Assembly (NCBI GenBank): GCA_963969345.1
Contig: OZ017770.1
Location: 3,543,246 to 3,607,245, forward strand
From: Turbatrix aceti
Lineage: Eukaryota; Nematoda; Chromadorea; Rhabditida; Panagrolaimidae
DNA length: 64,000 bases
Reading direction: 5' to 3'
Part shown: piece by piece, positions 37,054 to 50,913 of the stretch
Position numbering within the stretch: the first letter of the stretch is position 1
How the letters are laid out: the number at the start of each line of letters is the position of its first letter
Made by a program: the position numbers and the translations under genes
The notes under the pieces: model-generated
Told to the model about the DNA's origin: nothing
Databases searched by the model: none
Seen by the model: only the letters and a program-made list of their open reading frames with translations

Positions 37054-39365
37054 TAGGTTTAACTACCCTAGACATTGTTTTTGACGCTACCCCTTCGTTT
37101 TGTTATTTTGTCACAATATTTTGGTGCCATCTGGCTAGCTAATGTATTTTTCTTGTGTTCCTGTTTTAAAAGTGGTTCGCAACATTCCCTGTGAATGTTT
37201 TTTTCAAAAAAAAAGTAAAATGAAAAAAAATAAGTTTTGCAGCATATGAGGCAAGTACATGGCGTTTTAGACAAAAAATATCCGCGATAAGAAAAACGCG
37301 TAGCCTAATGAATTCAGCCTTAGGCTGAATTTTTGGTTTAGTCTTGTCTTGTTAACTTTTTTCTACATGACAACTCACTGTGCCTTAATTATGCCGCTCT
37401 CAAAGTGAAAAAAAACTGACTTATCAACATTTGCAGTATTCTTTTCGGCTTGCTTGTGGGTTCAGTTTTTCAATGAATGACTAACCGTATGGCCTCTCGA
37501 ACAACCTGTCTGCCCAGACTGCCGGCATGTTTTTTTTATAAAACAAGGCCATTTGTCACGCATTGCAAGCCGATTTTCGACATTTTGGGTTGAGGAACAC
37601 ATTTTATAGATTCTCGATTGAGAAGGGCTCAACGTGCATAAAAAATTTGATGTAATCACTGCATCTTAAGCAAAAGAGGCATTTTTTCTTTTAATAACGA
37701 GTGTCGTCGCTGGATTAGCTTGATTTGGTGGTAAGCAGTCATTGAGCGCTCTATTACCTCAATTAGAAGTGGATGGGAGGTTTTTTCGGAATTCCCCCGC
37801 TTAATTCGAACTTCCAGCAACCGTCAACTAGAACTTACTGAACTTATAAATTGCATGCGTCCTTGTCACTGCTTTCCAGGATTCATCTCTCGTGATCAAA
37901 GCTTGGTTTTTCCACGTAACTGCTTTTTTTTCTTCTTTGGAACATTATTTTTACCCAACTGACATTTATTACGCTTGCGCTGTCAAGTCTTGTTATACTG
38001 TTAACATACAACCTCTAGTAGTAATAGATAACCGAAAGGCGTTGCCCGCGTTGGTCAAACGCATGGCAGAGGAAGCAGAGGAGTCCCCCTCTAGAAGATA
38101 TAGAGAGGGGGGGGGGGTGTCTATCTTTTCGGTTTTTTCTTTTTACTCAGGACATTTTTTATAAATTTAAATATAATACAGTGTGCAATATAAAGTAGAG
38201 TTTAATTTTCGACAAACGTACTTTTTCGGTCAAAGTACGTTCAAAAAAGTTTTACGCTTCTTTTGCGTATGAATTTCGTCACAACTGATGCCCCAAAAAA
38301 TGATAAAACGGAATGCGATAAACTTAGTTTCTGCCTAGATTATAACGCATAGGGAGTAGCCATCATCGTTCTGAACACGGGTTATGTTGGCCATTAGACC
38401 GCCTTTTCTCTGTGAACAATTTCAAAGAAGATTAGTGCGCCTTACTTTTTGAAACACATTTTTCCCCCAAAAATGGGTCATTTTTTGTCTTCTTTTTTTT
38501 TGTTTTTTTAGGGGGTCCTGATGCTAAATCCCACCGTGCACTTTGAAGCAAACTGTGTATGTGTTTGTTCTGTTTCTGTGGATGTGTGTAATATTAAATG
38601 TTGCAAATTGTTTAATCCGCATTCAGGCATCCTAAAAGTCCTCTTTTTGTGTCAAGAGATCAAAAATTGTTGAAAAAACGCTCAGTTTGATTGTGGTTCA
38701 ATTTATTTTAGTAGCCCTGGGTTTTGGTAAAGTTCATGTACTTTGTTGGATTGGAATTGGTTTGTATTTGGTGTCATATGTGACTTGATTAGGGGGGTAT
38801 CCCCAGGGCCTCGTTGCGTGTGTCTTTTTACGTATGTTTTTATCGTAGGTGTAAATAAGTTACGCTATTAGAGGTTTATTAAATGATTCATCCGGTAGTT
38901 TTTGGTTACATTAGCTTAAGGGTTCAAGGTTTATCTATCCAATAGTTAATAGTTCAAAAAAATATTTTTTTTACACAAGTGTTTATAAAGTCTCTATCCG
39001 ACATGTTCGAATAATTATTTTCAGTGTTTGTTTGTTGTGCAACAAGCAAGACATGATGCGGATAATTAATTCGCGACCTTGCTTAACAGTTTCCAACCTA
39101 CACCAGCTTTGATGCCATTTTGTACTTGTCATGTTACTAATGGGTAGACAACCACTGCCAGTCGTGGTTCGAACGCGCACTTATAGGTCGCTAACAATGT
39201 TATCCCCTCTCTCAAAGTATTTATTCACGTCTTCTGAGGGTGGGTACGAAAAAAAGTTTTGTCCGACTAAATATCTCTTACGTGTTGTTGTTTAATTTAT
39301 TTTTCGTGTCTAACACAACTTGTCACATAAACAAAAATAGGGTCAGAATTACAGCGCCTTGCTCG
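37054..39365. other. intergenic between the SMYD and receptor genes, no gene seen
   Basis: 2.3 kb of AT-rich DNA. A run of about 12 G lies near 38108-38119, next to a polypurine stretch. An open frame at 37892-38164 has no coding pattern. Confidence 0.5.
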
Positions 39366-40902
39366 ATGGCGGATAATGACAGTGCCACAGTTCTGGATGC
39401 TGAAAGTGCAAACACATGCGCTCAGCTCAACCTGGTCTTTGTCCAGATAAACCAGTACTTTCGTGATGAGGATGGCATTCCCGGCACCGAGCATTCGTCC
39501 GTCTTTTTTGGCAATCTCATCATCCTGGTCTACAGCGTGGTCATCGTCTTTGGCGCCCTTGGAAACCTTCTGACCATTACGGCTATCGTCACAAACAGTC
39601 AAATGAGAACCGTTCGAAATTTCTTCATTCTAAACTTGGCACTTTCTGATTTTTTCATCTGCACGGTTACGGCTCCTATAACACTGTATACTGTTCTCAA
39701 CGTGTTTTGGCCTTTTGGCACAACGGCTTGCAAGATTGCAGGATCTCTGCAAGGTTTTAACATTTTTCTTTCAACTTTTTCAATTACGGCTATTGCATTT
39801 GACAGGTATTGTGTGGTTAACCCTGTTGACATAGAAATTGGTTTCATTTGCAGATACGTTTTGGTCATCTTTCCAACTCAAAGACAACGTCAGCACAATC
39901 TATCGTTATTTTTCTTCCTCGTAATTTGGCTTATTTCGATTGTTTTTGCGCTACCGTTATTTACGGCGTCGGATTCTAGGCTAATTTTTGAAAATGCCGA
40001 GTGCAACATAAAGCTTTCTATTTGTCATGAACAAAATGAGCGCTGGACCCAGGTAAGTAGATGGCAGTCAATAAATATGAGTCATATGTTTATTTTCAGA
40101 TGATAATTAACAAGGAAGTCTATACACTTGCTGTTATGGTAACACAGTATGCGTTCCCGCTGGCGTCAATTGTCTTTGCGTATTCTCGGATAGCCTATCG
40201 TATGCGCATGAGATTCGCAGCGCGTAATTCGTTGTGCTCAAATGTCCAGACGACTGTTGGCAACACCAGACGGAAGTAAGTTCACAGCAATCAAGTCTGA
40301 TATCTTTATGCAAATTTTTTTGAAGATCGATGGTCGAACAGAGACAAAGAAGAACAAATCTTCTCCTGATATGTCTGGTGGTTGTTTTTGCAACGGCGTG
40401 GCTCCCGCTGAACGTCTTCCACGTGGTTAGACTCATTTCCGTCCGCCAGTAAAGCATTAATCACGAGATTGATTCTTCTTTCAGGTTAATACATTTGGAT
40501 GGCGTACAACGTTCTCTGTACCGGCTTTTGCCCTCTGCCACGCAATGGCAGTTACTTCCGCTTGCCTTAACCCGCTTAGTTATGCATTCTTTAATCAAAA
40601 TTTTCGACAGGAGTTTGCCGACATGCTCAAACAAACGAAATTGATGTCAGTTAACCCCAACTTTGCTAACCTTTAGAAAAACTGTATTTTACAGATGGCT
40701 CTACGAAAGCGCCTGCAGCTTCTTAACAGCAACTATAGTGCCCCAATCACAAGAAGGTCGGCACAACTCGTACAGGGCGTCTATCATTTTTGAGACAGAA
40801 ACCCATGCTAACAACTGTTTGATACCGCATGTGACCACCGCAATAACCAACGAAAATTCGCAAATCATGCAAAATCTTCCAACACAATGTAACAACGTTT
40901 AA
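39366..40902 (+). CDS. NPY/NPF-type neuropeptide G-protein-coupled receptor
   Basis: Exons 39366-39805, 39854-40052, 40100-40275, 40326-40425, 40485-40645 and 40695-40902 give 427 aa. The frame is open from 39240, but the MADN start fits better than an earlier Met. Seven membrane segments: GNLLTITAIV with N in helix 1, LNLALSDFFIC in helix 2, the DRY box split by an intron (FDR|YVLVIF), a cysteine in IAGSLQ and one in NIKLSIC that could form the extracellular bridge, WLPLN in helix 6 and LNPLSYAFFNQNF in helix 7. The VFATAWLPLN and DRYVLVIFPTQ patterns match neuropeptide Y/F receptors of worms (npr group). The C-tail (residues 360-427) is from the last exon; an alternative unspliced end at 40673-40675 would give ...SVNPNFANL. 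Confidence 0.85.
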
Positions 40903-43900
40903 AACATTCCGGGATGTAATGAAAAAATTAGACATAATAAACGTACACAACCATGACGTGTTCAATCATTCGAAATATGTATCACGTATTTTTGTTATTA
41001 TTAAATGAAGAAGGAAGTTTTTAGCATCTACCAGAGTACGCAATGTTACTTAATTTTTTATCAAGTTGCATTCGTCGCTTCATAATTGAATCTGAAGGTG
41101 CCAATTTTGAAACTCAACCCAAAAATATGTTCTCAAATGTAAATCTTTCGTGGATGTTAACCAGATTAGATATCATTTAATTTTTATTATCTCGAAAATG
41201 ACTGACTTTATTTAGAAAGGCGTTTATCAAATGCCAAAATGCATTCTTCAGATGGCGCATATATTTCTTGCTTGATCACTCTCCTTCGTGTAAAGTTATA
41301 AATGGGTTTTCAATAACAATATTAAACGAATGGAAAACTTTGTGAGGACAGCGTCGTCACTGGGTAAAAACTTGTAATATTCTTTTTACTATGCTGCACT
41401 TCCTCTTTTTTTGAGAACGCAAAACTTGGGTTGGGTTTTTGTGCACTGACAGCTCGTTTAACAAACAACCATTGGGAATTATACTACGTATGGGCACAGC
41501 CCAATAATTTAACCATTAATGTTTGAATTTTTTCGTTTACAATATACAAAACGAAGGTAAATATACACAAATATATTTATTGCAACTAAAGATTAATCAT
41601 CGAGGGACGGGTAGGTATTTTTCTGTTATTCTTCATTCATCTGAGTAATTCTGATGCCAAATGCACCAAAAACATCATTCAACGCATAACTCAACTTTTC
41701 ACCCAAAATTGTTCGATGAAAGCTAAAAAGTTGCAAAAAGATAAAAATAAATGGCCCCTCGAGGTCAGAGATGGTACTTCAGATTTCTGCAAACAAGCTC
41801 GTTATCCTTGATAACGGGATAGGTGGAAAGCGAGTAGGTGAACCAAGCCTGCATGTCTCGTGTTGGCTGACTTTATTAAAAACACACCTAAGAAATCGCC
41901 CTGGTACCGATGGCACAAGCCCCCACATTGCATGACTTTACTGAAAAGTACAAAAATAATATTTATTTAGAAAACAGTGCGTAGGCTGTAGGATTGGTTG
42001 GTTTTGTAAAATTATACTGTAGAAAATTTTTAATAATCGACAAAGCGTGAACAGCGTAGGCCGAGCACGTTAAAAATTTAGAACATTTTGCCATATTGTT
42101 TTTCGATAGATAAAAGCGTGATCTGTTCATATAATCATTAAATTTCTTTGTTTCTGTCAGTTCATTATGTCAAAATATACCTAGCTTAGCGTGTGATTTT
42201 TAACTTTGTATTTCCTAACCTCTCTTAACACAAAAAAAACAATTTTGAGTAAAAAATCTGCACGAGCTGGATGAAACATGGCAAAGTCATGTAAACAAAT
42301 GTCGTATCCAATAAATCCCATGTAATGATTTTCCGGGTCGAAAATGCTAGTTAGCAAACGATTCTAAATAATCTAAGCACCGTCTAATGGGTTTAGAACT
42401 ATTTTCCCAGGGGGTAACTTGTAATAATGCAATGTCGTAAACAGACAATAAAATTCCGCTTTTATGGTATGTCTATTCGTAAAAATCACGTCTTTTTTAT
42501 GTTTCACCAAAATACATTTTTCGGGGTAACAAAGTACAAAAATCAATTATTTTTAAGCTAATCCCATAAAAATAATTAATTTTACGGCGTGCATCAAAGC
42601 TGAGTCAAAGGTAATCATTCATCAGTACTACCTGTCATCAGGTGTGTTTTATGAGCTTCAAAAAAACATGTTATTATAATGTTTTTACAAAATAGCCTCT
42701 TTCATATCACATCTTTTTAACTCACTGAAATCGAATAGCATAAACACGGGTCAAAATATCGATGATCATGCGTTGCTGGAGCGTCAAGATAAAAAATTCG
42801 ACACCTGAAACCAATCGGCAGAAAAAAATGTATGTATAATGCGACAGTTGGCGTCGCTGACGGTTGACAAATTGAGATCAGTTCACCAAGGATGTAAGCT
42901 GAGATTGGGCCTCGACATCTTTTACTAATATTTATTCGATTCAGTGCATTTACGGTACTAGTTTAATTCTGTTATACTTGTCTTCTTTGTTACTCATATT
43001 CTAGCTCGTTAGCCGTTTCAGTCTGTCTTCGCGTTTCCAGACACGCTGCTTCTGTTTCGTTTCGACCATCGGAACGACTTCCAAGTATTTTTCCTTTCCT
43101 TGCTTGCTGTCTATTATCATTCGTTGTACCCCGTTAAAAATTTTTAACAGCGTTCTGCAAACCGAGATTTGTTTATATTTGGTTTGACAGGAGAAAAAAC
43201 AAAAGTGCATCATAACATGTAAGTGCTCAGACATCGTTCAACAGTTGAGTTGACGACTGGTCAAATCTCGTAATTGTGACAATTACTTCCGAGTCCCTCA
43301 AACCTTTTTACGTCGTCACTCATTTGTTTGTTGCACTGAGTATAAGACCTTAATCATTTATACATCATTCGCGAGAAATCAAATCTTTGATGGCCTGGCA
43401 AATCGTGTTCCATATGTCGATTTTTTGAAGACGCGGGTGGCAGCAAATGTGATAGCTTGTCGAAAAGACAATGTGTGTGTTACGCGATTATGTCGTACAT
43501 CGTGTCACAATCCGTCGAAAAAATCAAATAACTTTTTATGTGGATTTTTTTCAAGCAGGTGCGTAGGCTTCACAAAATTAATATTCATTCTCACGCCAAA
43601 AACAATTCAGTTGCACGTGTGAGGCTATATATAGTTGTTTGAACGACACCATATACCCCAAAATAGACGATGACTTCCCAAAATAAACACCGCAATGTTT
43701 GGCATCCAAAATATTGCGTATGTGCCGACACACTCACAAACAGGGGACTCGCCCCGCGCAAGTGACCATCGTCCGCATCTGTTCCCCCCTCCCTTTAAAA
43801 AGCGTCTTCAGGCAAACATGAAAAAGACGTCACCGAGGGACACTGGTCATCGTCATTCGCTGCATGCTGCAACATTCGATCCAATTGAGCGGTAAATGTT

Positions 43901-46216
43901 GAACAAAACGACAAATGGATGAATAGGGACAGCTTGTCGAGAAGAGTGTGAAGCTTTGAGATTACTCCTCCTTTTTTTCCTACAAAATGTCTTTGTGCCA
44001 AAAGTCATGCCACTGTTTGTGTTCTTGCGGGGCTTTTGCAATCTGTCCATTGTTGTCTGTCCATTCGTCGTTCTATTACCACAATTATGACGATAATGCC
44101 TGTTGCCCTTCCCCTTCTGGACGGCATAATGAGTGTTGTGGACAACATTGTCACGCTTTCGGCCACCAAGGCCGTTGGACATCAAAAAATCTTTGTTTAC
44201 ACATGGTATTCACTTTTATTGTATCGAGACCATGTTTTTAGTCTTCGAGTCATTATTCTTTGTTTTTGTTAAATTTTTTAAGGCTCCAGTGTGCGGGGTA
44301 TGGCTCTAAAGTGCTTGATGCGTTTTTTCTGACTGTTTACCTCGGTGAACAAATACGGATCTGTTTTGGGGGTCTACATTCAGAATTTCAAGGTCCCAGG
44401 ATTGTCAGTTTTCGCTCGCTTGCTTTACGGTTTCCAAAAAAGGGCCGTCCACCTTGTTTCTGTTTCTGGTCTATATGCGGTCCCAAATCAACATCCCACC
44501 TAATTCTGCAGCATTGCCAATTACACTTTTTTTTGCATAACACGGCATCCTATGACCTGCCCTTTTTCTCACCTTTGCAGGCCTCTGACATGAGCAACCG
44601 CCGAACTATGCAACTGCGCGTGCCTTTATTTTATTCGTACTCTTTGGTAACCTCACCGGCAGTTGTACTTCTTTTCCGCTCGAGGAGACTTGATGCTTTC
44701 AAAAATGATATAGTACATTTTTTTCTTTTTCATTGTGATGTCACTGTGCCCAGGAAAAAAGGTTTATTGACTTTTTTTATGCAAAAAAAATTCAAGAACC
44801 GTAGACGGCTTAGGGTCCGACTCCGTTCACTCAGTTTCGACGGGGTTGACGATATTCGCACGCCGTTCATTTTACAAAAAGCTGGCACACAGATGCCTCA
44901 AGGCAATATTTCTCTTCCTGCCTGCTGCATTTGCCCGCAACCACAAAGGTCAAATTTTTGTATTTGTACGCGGAATGTTGATTTGTTAGCTTTTTCGTTT
45001 CCCCCAAAAAACGTCTTCCATCAAAAGAGAGAGAAAAGAAATCCAAGAAAAAAGCCCTCAGAGGGACTTGGTTTTTTAGATTTAATAGTAGATTGTGCCA
45101 CAGCCGGCTTTTTCTCTCTTTCGTGCTTGTCATAATCATTTTGACAAAAAACCGACCACCCTACGGATACTCCATTCGTGGATTATAGCTTTTGTGTTCG
45201 TGTCCAAAATCTCAAAGACGGAAGACTTTGTCTTTATCTCCTTTGCGTTATCATCAGTGCCATGCGTTCTGGCGCTGTTGCGGGCATGCGTGTGAAGAAG
45301 CTTATAATTATTTTGTCAGGTGCATGATGCATCATCACCAGGAACTTTTTCCACCGTGTATGTTGCCTTGCATAATTTTTTGTTTGTTCAAAACTGACCT
45401 CAACCGTGTTCCTTGACTCCACCCGAAAAATATGTGTTGGGCTAAAATATTTTTTGTCAGACATGAGAAAGTGTTTGCCTTGAGGGTATGTACTTCGGCA
45501 TCGTAGAAGCCTTACCCCCCCCCCCTTGCCTCTAGGATCGGTAGAATAAAAGTCAATTGCGAGGACTAAAAAATTATGCAAAGAACTTGTCTATCCGTGT
45601 TTTTGATGTCGTTGTTTTCTCCGGCTTAATGCTTTTGTAACCAACTTAACTTTTTAATAAATTATTGTCGTCTCTGGAGGCTCGCTTTTTCTTTTTTATC
45701 ACGTATTTATCAATTTCATTTCATTGCTTGTTTTGTTTTATCCAAATTAAGGATTAACAACGGCAGTGTCATGTTTTATAACCCATTTATGGCGATCATT
45801 CATTGCTGACTCAATATTGCCCGTGAGGACTTTAAAAATGCTTTCTATTGTTCCATATTGTATTATTTCGTGCAATAAACTCAACATATGTGAGAAACAG
45901 CTTTAACGAGCTCTGTTTACGTTAGATAGTAACTTTTTCGACGCCGTTAAGCCATATTTTTCAGATCAACAATTTCTCAAGTGTACGCTTCTTTTTTCTG
46001 TTCAAATGAAAACAACGACGCTCGGCATCACTATCTCGGCGCACTGAAAAAAAACGCAGTGGTTACCACGTGTCAACCATCTCACCCCCCACGCAAAGAC
46101 AAAAAAGCAAAAAATTAGCATCCAGTCAAGCGACATGTTTCTTACACACCAGTGGCTGCAAGTACGTGTTCAGGTGACTTATGTACTGTAGCTTTTGTAC
46201 TCACGACGCTCTGTTC
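40903..46216. other. gene-poor 5.3 kb between the receptor and the K2P channel
   Basis: No gene I can support. The longest open frame is 44260-45135 plus strand, 291 codons, rich in Phe, Leu and Cys and without splice context; I regard it as chance. A C homopolymer lies at 45512-45523. The last kilobase should contain the channel promoter or 5' exons. Confidence 0.5.
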
Positions 46217-48187
46217 ATGAGTTTTGACAGACTTTCGGCAGTTGTGGGCATGCCCAAAACTGTGCTTACGTGTAGCAATAACAACAATGACACCAGCAAT
46301 GGAGGAAACAACAACGACGGAGGGGGTAACAACTTTTCTAGAAGTTGCTCCAGCCCTGACCTTCAGAAGGTAAGCGAGTGCTCGATTCCCGGCACCGCAG
46401 AATGCAGCAAGGGAAGTCAAAAGGGCAGTGTCTCTTTTGAGTCTGTGGACACGCACAATCGAATCTCCACCCCGCGTGTCCAGCTCAATGGCTCCCTTCT
46501 CTCCATCAGCAATGCTCACTTGATGGACAGCGCCACCCGATTCATGGATTATACACGCAAACTCAGCGTCTCGTCCCAGCACTCAGATTCCCGACGAAAT
46601 CTTTTGCTGCAGAACGTCGGTCGAACCCTTCAACGGACCCATAGTCATTTGAAACGCACCCGACTCCTACACGCATTTTATTTATTGGCACTTCCGGTCT
46701 ACACCATTGTCGGAGCCGTTATATTTCAAGTAGGTTTTGTAATGCGATCTTTCTCTGTTACCTATTTCTTGGGAACGCGTGCGGGAACAGACTATATGTC
46801 CTGTTTTTAGGCATTAGACGGCCATTACGATGACTTACTCAAGCAGGAGTACGAACAGCGGTGTCTAGATAACCGAGCTCAGCAATTAGATGCCTTCCAA
46901 TTAGTTTGCCAAACTTCCGGACCAGAATGTTTCAAGCAGATGGCAAATTTTTTGTACAAGGTCGAAAATTGCTATCGAGAATGGCATAGGGTAAACCGAA
47001 CCATTACTCATCCAATGTCTGATTTCACGAATGCTGTCATCTACGCCTTCAGGTTTGGTTTTTATAATATTTACCTTCCACCCACCCAAAGAATTGTTTT
47101 TTTTCCTCCAGTCATGCTCTCTAGACACAATCAACTTAACTCGAGCTATATTACAAGTTGACTTTATTTTTTAGTGTTTACACAACAATTGGATACGGCA
47201 ACATCTCAGCGAACACAGTCGGCTGCCGCATTGCGACGGTGCTCTACGGCATTTGTGGCATTCCTGTAATGAGACCATGTAGTAAATGCACATTTCTAAT
47301 ATGCAACTTTTTTAGCTCTTTTTTGCGTTCATCAAAGAAGAAGGCAACCAGGGTCGAATGCTCTTCATCTGGATATACCGCAAGATTAAGGAAAGACAAA
47401 GTTGTTGCGGTAAGAAAAATTCGCGAAGACGTGTAGAAAAGACGGAAGCAAATGCGGGCAATCAAAGCACGATAGCCGTGTTGGTTGAAAATACGCTTGA
47501 CTCTCGCGCAACCTCAAAACCAGTCGTTATAAAACGAAGTAGCAATGATTCTTTTCATCCCGGTAATTAGACTGTTCACGGTTGATTTTTTTGATAAATT
47601 GTCAACTGTTGCAGGAAATGGCGGTGTCACAGGAATACACAGCACATCTGAACAAAGGAGAGTCTTCCTTTCTGGCATTATCGTCTTCATCGTGTATATG
47701 TTTTCAATTAGCGCGCTCTTCTCATACATGACTGAATGGGATTACTTCACTGCATTTTATTTCTTATTCAACAGTGTTGCCTTGATTGGTAAACTTTATA
47801 CTTTAATATATGTGCATGAGGGATACATATCTTGACGTTTCAGGTTTTGGAGACGTCTTTCCGCCAGAGTCTCGCGTCATCCTGGTTAATATGATTTTTA
47901 TCGTTACGGGCGTCGTCTTGTTCTCAATGTGTTACTTTATTCTGCAAGAAGAAATACGTGAGAAGGCATTTGAAGCATCACGCAAAGCTCGCATGAGCAT
48001 TAGCAAGTACTCGCAGTCACTCATGCTTCATACCAAAAATCCATGGTCTCGAAGAAATTCCCCGGCTTTCGACAATCGATCTCCGGTCTCAGAAGCATCG
48101 GCTTTCGATCATATGCGCAAACGACGGCAAAGCGCCCCCGTTGTGACTCTCAATGACACCAAAACCCTGCTCAGTTTTTCCCGGTGA
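46217..48187 (+). CDS. two-pore-domain potassium channel (TWK family)
   Basis: Exons 46217-46729, 46811-47052, 47175-47265, 47316-47562, 47615-47788 and 47844-48187 give 536 aa. Start choices in frame are 46181, 46217 and 46250; I use MSFDRLSAVVG. Residues 1-150 are a Ser/Asn-rich cytosolic tail. The four membrane helices and two pores follow: helix 1 LLALPVYTIVGAVIF, first pore YTTIGYGNIS, second pore SVALIGFGDVFP. K2P channels set resting potassium leak. The second selectivity filter reads L-I-G-F-G instead of the usual T-I-G-F-G. The C-terminal tail is long and basic. I cannot name the exact twk gene. Confidence 0.88.
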
Positions 48188-48821
48188 CAGAGCTAGTGTG
48201 CCTTCATCAATCCGGCCAATTGATCTCTCATATGCCGTTACTAATTATCATTACGATGTAAATACCAATAATCATGGGGTGAAATGGATAAACTGTTTAA
48301 TCATCTTGTTGGCGCATCGCAGCGTTAAAGCGACCGAGGAGTCAAGTCGAGGGGGGACAAAAGTGTGTCTGACATCCGAGCAACAAAAAAACATGTACAA
48401 GAGTGCAGGATGCGGGGACAGACGCAGGCGGATAAATAAGTGGCTTCGCGCGGTTATGCAAACTTGAAGATAGCTACTTTTCATGCTGCTTGTCAAGTAG
48501 CACAAGCCAGGTAGCTCATTCATTGTAACTCTTGGGATTCCAGAAAGCGCCTGCCCATCCTATCTTCGATAGCATTTTTCACACTCAGTGACAAACTTTT
48601 TTTGTGCGCGAGTGGTAGTGTAGCAGCAGCAAATCACCGTGTGCAGGGAGTAGTACTTGGCGGACGTCTTGCAGATCCGATGTTTTTGTAGTAGGCGGTG
48701 TACGCCTCCGTTGTATTGGGATTTTTCGACGCATATTTTCACTCATATCCGTGAAACAGCTAACCACTGGTAACCCAGCTGCAAATCAATTATCACTCTT
48801 TTTTTCAGGTTTTGACCGAGA
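48188..48821. other. intergenic: 3' of the K2P gene, 5' of troponin I
   Basis: No gene seen. A TTTTTTCAG acceptor at about 48800-48808 lies 14 bases before the troponin ATG and is a candidate trans-splice site. Confidence 0.5.
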
Positions 48822-49664
48822 ATGGCATATCCCGAGGAATACGTCCGCTACGGTGGTCCCATGTCCTACGAAGAGGATGAAAGCGAAGGCGAAGAGGAGG
48901 TAATTGAATAAGCTTATTTTTTATTGCGTGTCAACTCAATTTTGTAGAAACGCCGCGAAGAAGAACGCGAACGCAAGAAGGCCGAAGTTCGTAAGCGTCT
49001 CGAAGAAGCCGGCCGCATGAAGAAGGCCAAGAAAGGTTTCCTGACGCCTGAGCGCAAGAAGAAGCTCCGTGTAAGTCAAAACGTGATTTCATTATTTTTG
49101 GAAGAAAAACAACGTGCTTTAGAAACTGCTGATGCTCAAAGCTGCCGAAGATCTCAAGGAGCAGCAGATGCTCAAGGAACAGGAGCGTCAACGCATCCTG
49201 CAGGAACGTATTCTCCCTCTTCCAGAAAATCTGGATTCGATGGACGAAGACGAGCTCAGAGAAGTCCTAAACGAGTTCTACGAGCACATCGTTGAGCTCG
49301 AATCAATCAAGTACGAAATTGGATACAACGTTCGTCAGAAGGACTTTGAAATTAACGAACTCACCATCGCTGTCAACGATCTGCGAGGCAAATTGTGAGT
49401 TTAACGCGTTCATTTTTACAGTTTACACAGAGCATTTTTTTCCAGCGTTAAACCCACGCTCAAGAAAGTTTCAAAGACAGACAGCAAATTCGACAAGATC
49501 AAGAAGGGCGCTCAGGCTAAGGTTGACTTCCGCTCAAACCTTAAAACCGTCGAATCCAACAAGTTTGCAATGGAAGAAGTTTGTTCACTTAAATTTCATT
49601 GTTAAACCAATTCTACTCATTTTTTCAGGAAAAATCTGCTGAAAAGGCAGACTGGGCCAAATAA
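48822..49664 (+). CDS. troponin I
   Basis: Exons 48822-48899, 48948-49070, 49123-49394, 49446-49578 and 49629-49664 join in frame to 213 aa. Short acidic N-terminus ([19 protein letters not shown]), basic helical [19 protein letters not shown], then the conserved [28 protein letters not shown] segment, the Glu-rich [22 protein letters not shown] helix and the actin-binding [12 protein letters not shown], with VDFRSNLK near the end. Troponin I inhibits actomyosin until Ca-bound troponin C releases it. The [13 protein letters not shown] block matches nematode troponin I. The acidic N-terminus is shorter than in the worm UNC-27-type isoforms. Another isoform may exist; the exact worm gene cannot be chosen. 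A candidate trans-splice acceptor lies just upstream. Confidence 0.93.
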
Positions 49665-50913
49665 ATGGTGCAAATCAGAAGACTCGCAAAAATATCCGGC
49701 TGACGTAATACTACAAATACATTTTTCACTACAAACTTTCTACGATTCTTTTTTTATTTTTCAAACCGCATATTTAAAAAATGCGTGTTATTTTTTTGTA
49801 CGATGACAAATAAAAAAATAGCAACCAACAGCGAGGATTAATTTGATGTTAATTTGTTATAAATTTGACAGATGCGTGAAGAGTGGTATTAATTGGTAGG
49901 CTTAATGTGTTAGCGTTGCGGTCTCTGTTTTGACTGTAATCGTAGATGCTAAAAAGACAAGTGCAGGTGCCGTGAGTGTATACGCATATCTGTTTGAACA
50001 GTCAAGAGCTGTTCAAATACTTTTTCGAGCAACAATTTGTGCTTTGAAATCAATTCTACCACCTTTTTTTCCGATTTGGTGACAAACAGCAGATTTGGAT
50101 GGATTTGGAGATGAAAAGAAAGGATTCAAAATCAGTGAGAATGTTTCGCGCGCTTCGTTAGAATTAAATTTTCCGTAAGCAACGAGAAAATAAAGTCAAA
50201 AAGGGCTGTGAAGTAAAAGAGAGAGTGTAATCAAGATCTTGACGATGTATCGCCTTGCACGTTATGCAAAATAGTTTTAGCGCAAAAGATGACTCGCAAT
50301 CTCAATCTCGCGCCCTCTTGAAAATGAAGCGGAGTCCAACTAAAATATAGTCATCGACACCCCCTACCAAAATCTCCACACACTCCTGCTATCCTCGTTA
50401 CGCCGATAGCTGCGTGAGGTGTCTTCTATTTGTTACTCTGCTCCCCTCTTCCCATCCTTTACATGACGATTATTGATACACCACCAAATTTGGTAACCGT
50501 ATATCATGTCGGCATCATTTGCTGACAGTTCATCTGTTCAAACAAACGTTAGTGGCAGAAATCAGTCATTAAGTCCACCAAGCACAATGTACTGGGCGGC
50601 GCATCATCTAGCAGGTGTCATCCTTCCTAGACTGCAGCCAACCGAGTCTCGATCATGACTCAATCAGTCACTGCATCCCGACGAGTCGGATTCTGGTCGG
50701 CCTTCCTTCTGACGCGGTCGTTGGTTCTAAGTAGTAGTGCCGCAGGTAACGGACTTTTGACAGCGCTTACCTGATCATTGCTACTTAAAATCAACACTTT
50801 CCGTCACGCGGCTTAGAATCTCATAAATTTGTTGTTACTTTATGTCTATTGTGAACAGATTTGCTCCGATAACAAAAGAAACCCACAACCAGCCATTCAG
50901 CAATGGAACACGA
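49665..50913. other. intergenic between troponin I and RABL3, no gene seen
   Basis: 1.25 kb. The plus-strand open frame at 50829-51038 overlaps the last RABL3 exon in antisense and is treated as a shadow. No repeat of note. Confidence 0.5.

Noticed and set aside
39150..39190. tRNA-like T-loop GTTCGAAC
   Set aside because: Flanking bases do not pair into a T-stem and there is no acceptor stem or D-arm. No tRNA or rRNA was found in the window.
44260..45135. A 291-codon open frame in a gene-poor region
   Set aside because: Phe/Leu/Cys-rich composition, no recognisable motif, no matching splice sites and no similarity to nearby genes. Probably chance, though length alone makes it worth an expression check.
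47358..47570. An intron at 47410 in the K2P gene (GGTAAGAAA)
   Set aside because: The frame reads through to the next clear donor at 47563 and removing it gives no matching acceptor, so it was kept as coding.
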